Below, in pieces: positions 33,943 to 41,818 of a stretch of DNA of 64,000 bases. The position numbers were made by a program, and so were the translations under genes. Source of the stretch: DAOUAT01 sp964551735 (GTDB lineage: Bacteria > Chloroflexota > Anaerolineae > CG2-30-64-16); assembly GCA_964551735.1 (NCBI GenBank), contig CAZKEF010000007.1, positions 62,001 to 126,000 of the forward strand, in the 5' to 3' direction. Under the pieces are notes generated by a model. That model ran no database searches, had not been told where the DNA came from, and worked only from the letters and a program-made list of their open reading frames with translations. The first letter of the stretch is position 1, and the number at the start of each line of letters is the position of its first letter.

Positions 33943-34707
33943 ATGCCTGTTGACTGCGCGCCGCCGTGGCCCCGGACCGGGCTTGAGTACGACGACCTGG
34001 TCGCTGCCCTTGCCACAGGCCCGCTGAACCTGGCCGGGATCATCCCCTGGAGCTCCAACTACACCTTCCTCGGCGACATCACGACCACTGGCCAGACGAT
34101 CCGCGTGGTCTATAAGCCCATACGCGGGGAACGGCCGCTGTGGGACTTCCCGCGCGGCACCCTGGCCAAGCGGGAAGCCGCGGCTTATGTCGTGTGCCGA
34201 GCCATGGGCTGGGACTTTGTGCCGCCCACGGTGCTGCGCCGGGGGCCGCACGGCCTGGGGTCGGTGCAGTTCTTCGCCGATGTGGATCTTGACGCGCACT
34301 TCTTCACATTCCGCGAAGATGCCGCCTACCGGCGTAACCTTCAGGCACTCTGCCTGTTCGATATCGTCAGCAACAACGCGGATCGCAAGGCTGGCCACTG
34401 CCTGGCCGCGGGCGGCGGCTGCATCGTGGCCATTGACCACGGGCTGTGCTTTCACGTTGACGACAAGCTGCGCACGGTCATCTGGGACTTCGCGGGCGAA
34501 GCGATCCCCGAAGACCTGGCGGACGGCCTGCGACGGCTGGTTACAGCCCTGGCGGAGCCGGAAGGCGCCACCGTCGCCGAGTTGGCCCAACTCCTCTACC
34601 GGGGTGAGATCGCCCGGCTGCGCCACCGCGCTGAGGGAGTGGTGGCCGCAGGCGCTTTCCCCCATCCGCCCGAAGACCGCCGGCCCTATCCCTGGCCGCT
34701 TGTATGA
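33943..34707 (+). CDS. SCO1664 family protein (kinase-like)
   Basis: 254 residues, GAAGGGA before the ATG. SSNYTFLGDI near the N-terminus, VYKPIRGERPLWDFPRGTLAKREAAAYV, catalytic-loop-like FDIVSNNADRKAGHCL and VAIDHGLCFH, matching TIGR03843. The SNNADRK...DHG segments resemble PI3/4-kinase catalytic and metal motifs. Together with the phosphatase and DUF3090 genes it suggests a phosphorylation/dephosphorylation pair acting on one unknown substrate (inference). Confidence 0.9.
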   Translation: MPVDCAPPWPRTGLEYDDLVAALATGPLNLAGIIPWSSNYTFLGDITTTGQTIRVVYKPIRGERPLWDFPRGTLAKREAAAYVVCRAMGWDFVPPTVLRRGPHGLGSVQFFADVDLDAHFFTFREDAAYRRNLQALCLFDIVSNNADRKAGHCLAAGGGCIVAIDHGLCFHVDDKLRTVIWDFAGEAIPEDLADGLRRLVTALAEPEGATVAELAQLLYRGEIARLRHRAEGVVAAGAFPHPPEDRRPYPWPLV

Positions 34708-34723
34708 GGACAAGGAGGAACCC

Positions 34724-35215
34724 ATGACCACAGAAAGGCCCACATCCATGGGGCATGGCAGACGAGCCCCTGCACTAACGACTGCCGCCCGTGCGCTGGT
34801 GCGCGAGGCACGGCTGGGCGTGTTATGCACCCTGATTCCTGAGGACGGCTTCCCCTACGGCTCGCAGGTCGAGCTGCTGCCGCTGCCTGACGGCGATATT
34901 GTGCTATTCCTCAGCCGGCTGGCCGAGCACCAGCATCACCTGGCTGCCGACCCGCGCGCGTCCATCGTCATTGCACCGCACATCTTCGAGGAACACGCCA
35001 TGGCCAAACCGCGCGTCACCCTCGTGGGCCGGGTTGAACTCGTCGAAGACCGTGCAAGCTTGGCCGACGCCTATGTCGAGCGTCATCCTGATGCGGCAAA
35101 CTACATCAACTTTCCTGACTTCCAGTTCTACCGCTTGCGCGTCGAGCGCGTCCGCTACATCGCTGGCTTCGGGCAGATGGGCTGGATCAAGGGGGACGTG
35201 TATCACAGCGGATAA
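34724..35215 (+). CDS. Pyridoxamine 5'-phosphate oxidase-like (split-barrel FMN) protein
   Basis: 163 residues from the ATG with AAGGAGGAA upstream. Split-barrel pattern: LVREARLGVLCTL, DGFPYGSQVELLP, LFLSRLAEHQHHLAADPRASIVI, RVTLVGRVELVED, FYRLRVERVRYIAGFGQMGWI. The end (RYIAGFGQMGWI) recalls HugZ/heme-utilization relatives that bind FMN or heme. Substrate uncertain. Follows the trio directly and may be in the same transcript. Confidence 0.85.
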   Translation: MTTERPTSMGHGRRAPALTTAARALVREARLGVLCTLIPEDGFPYGSQVELLPLPDGDIVLFLSRLAEHQHHLAADPRASIVIAPHIFEEHAMAKPRVTLVGRVELVEDRASLADAYVERHPDAANYINFPDFQFYRLRVERVRYIAGFGQMGWIKGDVYHSG

Positions 35216-35278
35216 ACGATCGCCACCGGGCCCATAGGATTCTTGCCGACTCTACGGGCCAGCCTCGACAGAGAGCTT

Positions 35279-35899
35279 ATGAAGCAGAAACACTTTATTG
35301 ACTCGCACAAAGCGCTGACCGGGCCGTTCGTGCTGCTGCTGATGGCCCTGTACAACCAATGGCAGAACCCGACGGCCTGGGTCTACCTGGCACTGCACGG
35401 CATCTACGGCATCCTTTGGGTGCTTAAGAGCGGCATCTTCCCGGACAAACAGTGGGGGCAACCGGCCGATTGGCGCTTTGCGCTGCTCGCCTGGGGCGGG
35501 CTCAGCGCTTACTGGGTGGCGCCGTGGTTGCTCACCGTGCGGGGGGCGCAAGCGCCCGCGTGGCACCTGGGCCTATGCGTCGCACTGTATGCAATCGGTG
35601 TGTTCCTGCATTTCACCGCTGACATGCAGAAATACATGTGGCTGAAGCTGCGGCCCGGCGAGTTGCTCACGGAAGGCCTGTGGGCGCGGCTGCGCAACCC
35701 TAACTACCTGGGCGAGCTGTTGATCTACCTGGGCTTCGGCCTGTTGGCTATGCACTGGCTGCCGATCGTCCTGTTGGCCCTGTTCATCGCAGTCTACTGG
35801 CTGCCCAACATGCGGCGCAAAGACCGCTCCCTCGCGCGCTACCCCAATTTCGCGGCCTACCGGGCGCGCAGCTGGCTGCTGATCCCGTTCGTGCTTTGA
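35279..35899 (+). CDS. Membrane methyltransferase/steroid-reductase-like protein (DUF1295/ICMT-like)
   Basis: 206 residues with about six hydrophobic segments. The C-terminal signature LWARLRNPNYLGELLIYLGFG followed by KDRSLARYPNFAAYRARS is the conserved active-site half of the DUF1295/isoprenylcysteine methyltransferase and 5-alpha-reductase group (RNPNYLGE, Y-x-x-Y). Substrate unknown. ATG with GAGAG upstream. Confidence 0.8.
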   Translation: MKQKHFIDSHKALTGPFVLLLMALYNQWQNPTAWVYLALHGIYGILWVLKSGIFPDKQWGQPADWRFALLAWGGLSAYWVAPWLLTVRGAQAPAWHLGLCVALYAIGVFLHFTADMQKYMWLKLRPGELLTEGLWARLRNPNYLGELLIYLGFGLLAMHWLPIVLLALFIAVYWLPNMRRKDRSLARYPNFAAYRARSWLLIPFVL

Positions 35900-35923
35900 C
35901 GGGGCCAGCCCGACCCGACCAAA

Positions 35924-35941
35924 AGTACCCGTTTGGGTACT
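35924..35941. promoter_or_regulatory. Palindromic candidate operator at the glnA promoter
   Basis: AGTACCC-GTTT-GGGTACT, perfect 7-bp arms, touching the proposed -35 at 35941-35946. No T-run, so not a terminator for the upstream gene. Confidence 0.5.
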
Positions 35942-35969
35942 AGACGCCGCATCCAAACCCCACTATACT
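35941..35969 (+). promoter_or_regulatory. Putative glnA promoter
   Basis: TAGACG (35941-35946), 17-nt spacer, TATACT (35964-35969). Predicted start near 35976, about 70 bases before the ATG. Confidence 0.5.
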
Positions 35970-36044
35970 TGCTGGCGTGTTGCACGCCCAGACTTGGCTC
36001 GCGCGGATCACCTGCTAAGCAATCCTTGAAAGGAGCTCCCTACA

Positions 36045-37460
36045 ATGTCCAAAACCATCGCTGACGTCCTGGCCATGGCAGCTAAGGTCCAAATGGTGGA
36101 CCTGCGCTTCACTGACCTGCCCGGCGTCTGGCAGCATTTCACCATCCCCGCACACATACTGAATGAGGAAACCTTCGAGAACGGCGTGCCCTTCGATGGC
36201 TCCTCGATCCGCGGTTTTAAAGAGATCCACGAATCGGACATGCTGCTGATGTTAGACCCGACCACTGCCTTTATTGACCCCGTCTACCAGGTGCCCACCC
36301 TGGTGATGATCGGCAACGTATACGATCCTATCACCCGCGAGCCCTACGAACGCGACCCACGTTTCATCGCCCAACGGGCCGAGATCTACCTCAAGCAGAC
36401 CGGCATCGGCAATACGGCCTTTTTCGGGCCGGAACCGGAGTTCTTCATCTTCGACGACGTCCGCTACGGTAGCAATTCCAACGAAGCTTTCTACCATCTG
36501 GACAGCCGGGAAGGCTGGTGGAACAGCGGCAAGGATCTCGGCCCCAACTTCGGTGGCCAGATCGCGCCCAAACGAGGTTACTTCCCTACCCCGCCGGCCG
36601 ACACGCTTCAGGACGTGCGCAGCAGGATGGTCATGGCGATCGAGGGCGCGGGCATCCCGGTGGAGATCCATCATCACGAGGTGGCCGCGGCCGGCCAGGG
36701 CGAGATCGGCATGCGCTTCAACACCCTCACCCGCACGGCGGACAACGTCATGGTTTACAAATACATGGTGAAAAACATCGCCCGGCAGAACGGCCTGACC
36801 GCCACCTTCATGCCCAAGCCGATCTTCGGCGACAACGGCTCCGGTATGCACTGCCACCAGAGCATCTGGAAGGGCGGCAAGAACGCGTTTTACGACGAGG
36901 CGGGCTACGCGCAGCTCTCCGACACCGCGAGATATTACATCGGCGGCTTGTTAAAACACGCACCGGCGCTGTTGGCGTTGGCCGCGCCGACCACCAACTC
37001 CTACCGCCGCTTGGTCCCCGGCTTCGAGGCGCCGGTCAACCTGGCCTACTCACAGCGCAACCGTTCAGCCATCTGCCGCATCCCCGTGGGATCCAAGAGC
37101 GCCAACGCCAAGCGCGTCGAGTTCCGCGCGCCCGACCCTTCGTGCAACCCCTATCTCTGCTTCGCCGCGCTGTTGATGGCCGGCCTGGACGGCATCCAGA
37201 ACCGCATTGACCCCGGCGAACCTATGGACAAAGACCTCTACGGCCTCCCGCCCGAGGAAGCCCGGCTGGTCAAGCAGGTGCCGGGATCGTTGGACGCTGT
37301 GCTGCACGCGCTGGAAGCGGATCACGAATTCTTGCTGAAGGGTGACGTGTTCACCACGGACATGCTGGCGACCTACATCGCGTACAAGCGTGAGACCGAG
37401 GTGGACCCCATCCGCATGCGGCCACACCCATATGAGTTCACGCTGTATTACGACGCGTAA
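36045..37460 (+). CDS. glnA: Glutamine synthetase, type I
   Basis: 471 residues, the full GSI length, AAAGGAG before the ATG. DGSSIRGFKEIHESDM, EPEFFIFD, VEIHHHEVAAAGQGEIG, NGSGMHCHQS, and KRVEFRAPDPSCNPYL are diagnostic. KDLYGLPPEE corresponds to the adenylylation loop (Tyr), so the enzyme could be of the GSI-beta type. Makes glutamine from glutamate and ammonia, the amino donor for many pathways including aromatics. A palindrome at its promoter suggests repressor control. Confidence 0.96.
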   Translation: MSKTIADVLAMAAKVQMVDLRFTDLPGVWQHFTIPAHILNEETFENGVPFDGSSIRGFKEIHESDMLLMLDPTTAFIDPVYQVPTLVMIGNVYDPITREPYERDPRFIAQRAEIYLKQTGIGNTAFFGPEPEFFIFDDVRYGSNSNEAFYHLDSREGWWNSGKDLGPNFGGQIAPKRGYFPTPPADTLQDVRSRMVMAIEGAGIPVEIHHHEVAAAGQGEIGMRFNTLTRTADNVMVYKYMVKNIARQNGLTATFMPKPIFGDNGSGMHCHQSIWKGGKNAFYDEAGYAQLSDTARYYIGGLLKHAPALLALAAPTTNSYRRLVPGFEAPVNLAYSQRNRSAICRIPVGSKSANAKRVEFRAPDPSCNPYLCFAALLMAGLDGIQNRIDPGEPMDKDLYGLPPEEARLVKQVPGSLDAVLHALEADHEFLLKGDVFTTDMLATYIAYKRETEVDPIRMRPHPYEFTLYYDA

Positions 37461-37468
37461 ATCGTAAC

Positions 37469-37520
37469 AGCGCGCCCTCGCGGTGGCCCGCCCTGGGCAG
37501 GTGCAAGGCCATGCCCCTAC
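37469..37520. repeat. Palindromic family 4 (GTAGGGGCGCACCC), diverged copy
   Basis: GCGCGCCCTCGCGGTGGCCC ... GGGCAGGTGCAAGGCC ... GCCCCTACC after glnA. Confidence 0.75.
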
Positions 37521-37556
37521 CGCGGATTATCGAGAAGGCCCAATCCTGAATACAAT

Positions 37557-37590
37557 AAAAGCCGGATCTCATGACGAGACCCGGCTTTTA
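37557..37590 (+). terminator. Hairpin between glnA and hslO
   Basis: AAAAGCCGG/CCGGCTTTT (9 bp) with inner TCTC/GAGA and flanking A and T runs, terminator-like in both directions. It lies 20 bases before the hslO ATG, leaving no room for a promoter, so it may act as a 5' UTR switch for hslO. Confidence 0.65.
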
Positions 37591-37609
37591 TCGCGACTGG
37601 GAGATGAAA

Positions 37610-38488
37610 ATGAGCGACATCATGGTGCGGGTTCTAGCGAAAGAGGCGGGCGTGCGCGGCCTGGCGTGCGTCACCACCGAACTGGTGCAAAAGGTGGCAC
37701 AGCGGCACGCGGCCTACCCGGTCGCCGCGGCCGCGCTGGGCTACGGGCTGACGGCCGGCGTGCTGTTGGGCGGGTTGCTCAAGGTGCAAGAGCGGGTGGC
37801 CCTGAAAGTCGAAGGCAACGGCCGGCTGCGCAAGCTAGTGATCGAGGCAGACGCCTATGGCCACGTGCGCGGCTACGTCGCGGTGCCCGACGTCCCTTCG
37901 CCGCCAGTGGTTGACCGGGCAGCGGTGGCCGAGGCTATCGGTGACCAGGGCGAGTTCACCGTGGTCAAAGACCTGCGCCTCAAAGACCTGTATCGCAGCG
38001 TGGTGGCCTTAACCAGCGGCGAGTTGGACCGCGAACTGACGCACTATCTCAACACCTCCGAGCAAATCTCTTCGCTGGCGCAGATCGGCATACAGATGAC
38101 GGATGGTCGCCCGACGGCTGTCGGTGGTCTGCTGCTGCAGGTCATGCCTGGCCACGTCCCCGCGGCCCTGGCGCAGTTGGCTGACCGGCTCGCGGCGCAG
38201 CCGACCCTGGAAGCGCTCCTGGCCGAAGGGTTTGGCCCAGATGCGATCTTGGCGCAGGCCTTCGGCGATATCGCCTATGATGTCCTGGAGACGCAGCCGC
38301 TGATGTTCCGCTGCTCGTGCAGCCGTGAACGCTCGCGCCAGGCCCTGGAGATGATGAGCTACGACGACGTCCTGGCGTTGCTGCTGGAAGGCGAGGCCAC
38401 GGTCGACTGCCACTTCTGCTATGAACGCTACGAGTTCGGCCGGGATGAATTGGTGGAGATCCTGCACAAGATCGAAGATGCTGAATAA
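37610..38488 (+). CDS. hslO: Hsp33 redox-regulated chaperone
   Basis: 292 residues from the ATG with GGGAG 6 bases upstream. C-terminal redox zinc centre CSCSRERSR...CHFCYERYEF (CxC and CxxC), and N-terminal VAALGYGLTAGVLLGGLLK plus TVVKDLRLKDLYRS typical of Hsp33. Activated by oxidation and unfolding. The stop overlaps the start of the downstream kinase, so the chaperone and sensor kinase may be co-expressed. Confidence 0.93.
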   Translation: MSDIMVRVLAKEAGVRGLACVTTELVQKVAQRHAAYPVAAAALGYGLTAGVLLGGLLKVQERVALKVEGNGRLRKLVIEADAYGHVRGYVAVPDVPSPPVVDRAAVAEAIGDQGEFTVVKDLRLKDLYRSVVALTSGELDRELTHYLNTSEQISSLAQIGIQMTDGRPTAVGGLLLQVMPGHVPAALAQLADRLAAQPTLEALLAEGFGPDAILAQAFGDIAYDVLETQPLMFRCSCSRERSRQALEMMSYDDVLALLLEGEATVDCHFCYERYEFGRDELVEILHKIEDAE

Positions 38489-40727
38489 CATGACACCAGC
38501 CACCGAAGACATGCGCCACCTGCTCGATGCCTTGAGCCGCCTCAAGGATATTGGGCTGCGCATCAACCAGCTTAACCTGGGCGCGCCGGCCGCACTGGAT
38601 GCTGTCCTTCACCTGATCGTCGAAAGTGCTATCACCATCGTGCCCGGCGCGGCCGCGATCATCTATACCTACGACGCGCGGCGACACGCACTCGATCCGG
38701 TATCGCGCGTGGCTGCTGGTGCGCACGCTACGCGCCTACGCGCGGATCAACCGCGGCCCACAGGCCTGGGGGCGCGCGCAATCGAAACACGGCGGCTGGT
38801 GCTGAGCTATGATGAACCCGAACTGGCGATTCACCCGGCGAAACAGGCTGCCGGCGCGCAAGTTGTCGCATGCCTGCCCCTCATCATGGCTGAGCGCCCC
38901 CTCGGCGTGTTGTACATCTACCTGCTGGAAGAACGGCGTTTGAACGAGCTGGAGTTGTTGCTGCTGGCCAACCTCGTGAACCAGGCCGCTACGGCCATCC
39001 ACTACGCCGGCCAGTTCAGCGATGCGCAACGCAGCCTAGCCCGCAAAGAGGACGAGCTGGCCCTGCTGCGCCACGCTGGCCTGCTGATCTCCTCACGCAC
39101 CCGGTTACAGGACACCCTGGAAGCGATCCTGCAAATGGCGCTGACGGTCACAGGCGCGCGCTACGGCATCTTCCGCCTGGTCGATCCCTCGGGCAAGAAC
39201 CTGGTCATGCGCGCCATTGCCGGCGACCGGTTGGGCCGGCCCGCAGTCGAGGCGCTGGCGATCAGCACCACCAGCGTCATGGGCTGGGTCGCGGTCACCC
39301 GCCAGCCATTAAACATCCCCGACGTACGCCAGCCGCCCTGGGATCGCATCTACTACCCACTGGACCATGCGTTGGAGATGCGCGCCGACCTGGCCGTGCC
39401 ACTGATCGGCGCGGGCGGCCGGCTGGAGGGGGTGCTCAACCTGGAAAGCCCCCAGATCGCCGCATTCAGCGAGGCCGACAGCCACCTGCTGCAAGCCCTG
39501 GCCAGCCAGGCCGTCATCGCGATCCAGGAGGTGCGGCTGCTGGACGGCCTGCGCGAGACAGCCGAGCGCTTGCTGACCCAGGATATCCGGGCCGTGCTGG
39601 CCCACCTGGTCGAGTTGGCCTGCAGCCTGCTGAACGCGCAGGCGGGCGCCATCTGGACCGTGGAGCGGGACGCGCCCCTGCTGCGGGTCGCCAGCGCCGA
39701 CTATCCCGCTGCCGCGGCAGAACAGCCCGACCTGATGCTTGTGCAGCGCGCCTTGACGACGGGCACCGCATTGAGCTACGACCAGCGCGCTGCCGCACAA
39801 ACGGCATGGACACACGCGTTGGTTGTGCCCGTGCTGAATGCCACGGATCGCCGGCCGGTGGCCGCGTTCATCGTACACCAGGCCAACAGCGAAGAAGGAG
39901 CACCAACCCTGGAAAAACGCGGCCCATCGGAGTGGGACAACAAAGTGCTGGGCATCCTGGCCCACTACGCGACCCTGGCGTTGGCCAATGCCGACCGCCA
40001 GCGCGCCTTGGCGGAAGCGCAGGAAGCCCGCGCCGTAGCGGAAACCTTCGCCGCCCTGGGCGATATCGCGGCCAACCTGCTCCACCACCTCAACAACCAG
40101 GTGGGCGCCATCCCGGTGCGCATCGAAGGCATCCAGGATAAATGCGCGCCGGCCCTGGCAGCCAGCCCATACTTGGCGGCAAACCTGGCCGACATCGAAC
40201 GCTCGGCCCAGCACGCGCTGACCACCGTGCGCGAACGCCTCTCACTGTTGCGCCCCATCGAGATCGGTCCAGTGACAGTAGCCGACTGCATAGCCGATGC
40301 GCTGGCCCGCACCCGGCTTCCCGATAGCATCGTCGTGGCCACCGAAGGCGTGCGCCAGCTTCCCCCCGTATCCGCCGGCCGCGAAAGCCTGGTCCTGGTC
40401 ATCGCCAACCTGCTGGAGAACGCGGGGGAGGCGCTGAACGGTCGCGGCAACATCGAGATCCGCGGCAGAACCCAGGCCAATTGGGTAACAATCGCCGTGC
40501 GCGACGACGGCCCCGGCATCGCGCCAGAGCTGCAAACCCGCATCTTCGAGTTCAACTTCTCCGGCAGCCGGCGCAGCGAACGACCCCTGGCACGCAACAA
40601 GCTGGGGTTCGGCCTGTGGTGGGTGAAAACGGTGATGGCACGGCTCGGCGGCGCGGTCAGCGTGGAAAGTGACGGCCACAGCGGCGCGGCCTTCGTTTTG
40701 CGGCTACCCCAGGCGGGTGCGCCATGA
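38478..40727 (+). CDS. GAF-domain sensor histidine kinase
   Basis: 749 residues; start at 38478 overlaps hslO, with 38490 an alternative. Three GAF-like domains (about 20-190, 205-370, 385-540; e.g. MALTVTGARYGIFRLVDPSG, LHL-type cores), then a dimerisation helix with ALGDIAANLLHHLNNQVGAI (candidate phospho-His in HHLNN) and a HATPase domain with N box ENAGEAL, G1 RDDGPGIAPEL and G2 KLGFGLWWVK. No membrane segment, so a cytosolic sensor. Paired with the downstream response regulator (ATGA overlap). Confidence 0.9.
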   Translation: MLNNMTPATEDMRHLLDALSRLKDIGLRINQLNLGAPAALDAVLHLIVESAITIVPGAAAIIYTYDARRHALDPVSRVAAGAHATRLRADQPRPTGLGARAIETRRLVLSYDEPELAIHPAKQAAGAQVVACLPLIMAERPLGVLYIYLLEERRLNELELLLLANLVNQAATAIHYAGQFSDAQRSLARKEDELALLRHAGLLISSRTRLQDTLEAILQMALTVTGARYGIFRLVDPSGKNLVMRAIAGDRLGRPAVEALAISTTSVMGWVAVTRQPLNIPDVRQPPWDRIYYPLDHALEMRADLAVPLIGAGGRLEGVLNLESPQIAAFSEADSHLLQALASQAVIAIQEVRLLDGLRETAERLLTQDIRAVLAHLVELACSLLNAQAGAIWTVERDAPLLRVASADYPAAAAEQPDLMLVQRALTTGTALSYDQRAAAQTAWTHALVVPVLNATDRRPVAAFIVHQANSEEGAPTLEKRGPSEWDNKVLGILAHYATLALANADRQRALAEAQEARAVAETFAALGDIAANLLHHLNNQVGAIPVRIEGIQDKCAPALAASPYLAANLADIERSAQHALTTVRERLSLLRPIEIGPVTVADCIADALARTRLPDSIVVATEGVRQLPPVSAGRESLVLVIANLLENAGEALNGRGNIEIRGRTQANWVTIAVRDDGPGIAPELQTRIFEFNFSGSRRSERPLARNKLGFGLWWVKTVMARLGGAVSVESDGHSGAAFVLRLPQAGAP

Positions 40728-41818
40728 CGGGCCAACCGCCGCGCGCCCTGGTAGTCGAAGACAGCCCAGCCTGGCAGGGGATCCTGGCTGAGCTGCTGGC
40801 TGACCTGGGGCTGGTCGTTGATCTGAGCACCGAACTATCCACGGCCGTGACGCAGTTGCGCGCGGCGCCCCATCGAGTGGCCGTGGTTGACCTGTCGCTA
40901 TGCGGCGATGACGAACGGAACCGCGACGGCTTGGCTGTGCTGGACGCGGTGCGGCGCTACGATCCCGGCTGCGCCGCGCTGCTGCTCACCGGTTTCGCAA
41001 CGGTGGAGATCGCGGTTAGCGCGCTCACCGAACACGGCGCACACACATGCCTGCGCAAGGAGACCTTCCGCCGCGCTGAGTTCCGACAGGTGATCCGGCA
41101 GTTGCTGGCGTTGCCGCCCGGCTCCCTGCCTGGCGCAGAGCGCGCGCCCGCACCGGCTCTCGATCCGTCCGCCCCTGAACCGCAGCCAGGCCTCGGCCAA
41201 GTCCTCCTGGTGGAAGATGATGCCGGCTGGCGCAGCATCCTGACCGAGTTGTTGCGCGAGACCGGCTACAGGGTGCGCGCGTGCCCTAGCTTCGGTGAGG
41301 CGCTGGGCTACCTGCGCCGCGAGCGGTTCGCCCTGGTGGTGGCTGATCTCTCGCTGGCCAGCTCGGCCGCGCCTGAGGCCAACCGTGACGGCTTCCAGGT
41401 GCTGCGCGAGGCCCTGGCCTCGCGCAGCCCCGCGGTGGTCGTCAGCGGGCTGGCCACCGCCCAGGACGTGGCACAGCTCTACAGTGAGTTTGAGGTGTAC
41501 GCATGCCTGGAAAAACAGCAGTTCGACCGCGCAGGGTTCATCGCCACCGTACGAGAGGCAACTGCAGCCGGTCAGACGAGCCACGGGAAACTGGACGGCC
41601 TGACCCGCCGTGAACACGACGTGCTGGCGCTGGTTGTCCGGGGGTTAACCAACAAGGGCATCGCGCGAGAACTGATGATCTCGGAGAACACGGTGAAACG
41701 CTATCTGAAATCCATCTTCGAGAAGCTGGATGTGGACAGCAGGGCCTCGGCGGTGGCTATTGCGCTGACCTCGGCCCCCGCTCGCCCTAACCTACCACCA
41801 CAAACGGCGCCCAATTGA
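40724..41818 (+). CDS. Response regulator with two receiver domains and LuxR-type DNA-binding domain
   Basis: 364 residues, overlapping the kinase stop by 4 bases. REC1 (VVEDSP, phospho-Asp in VVDLSL, Thr in LLLTG, Lys in CLRKE) and REC2 (LVEDDAG, Asp in VADLSL, VVVSG, CLEKQ) both retain the acidic pocket and Lys. The C-terminus is a LuxR/NarL helix-turn-helix (LTRREHDVLALVVRGLTNKGIAREL, SENTVKRYLKSI). Two intact receivers could integrate two phosphate inputs. The 3' end overlaps the convergent CHAT gene by 32 bases. Confidence 0.92.
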   Translation: MTGQPPRALVVEDSPAWQGILAELLADLGLVVDLSTELSTAVTQLRAAPHRVAVVDLSLCGDDERNRDGLAVLDAVRRYDPGCAALLLTGFATVEIAVSALTEHGAHTCLRKETFRRAEFRQVIRQLLALPPGSLPGAERAPAPALDPSAPEPQPGLGQVLLVEDDAGWRSILTELLRETGYRVRACPSFGEALGYLRRERFALVVADLSLASSAAPEANRDGFQVLREALASRSPAVVVSGLATAQDVAQLYSEFEVYACLEKQQFDRAGFIATVREATAAGQTSHGKLDGLTRREHDVLALVVRGLTNKGIARELMISENTVKRYLKSIFEKLDVDSRASAVAIALTSAPARPNLPPQTAPN

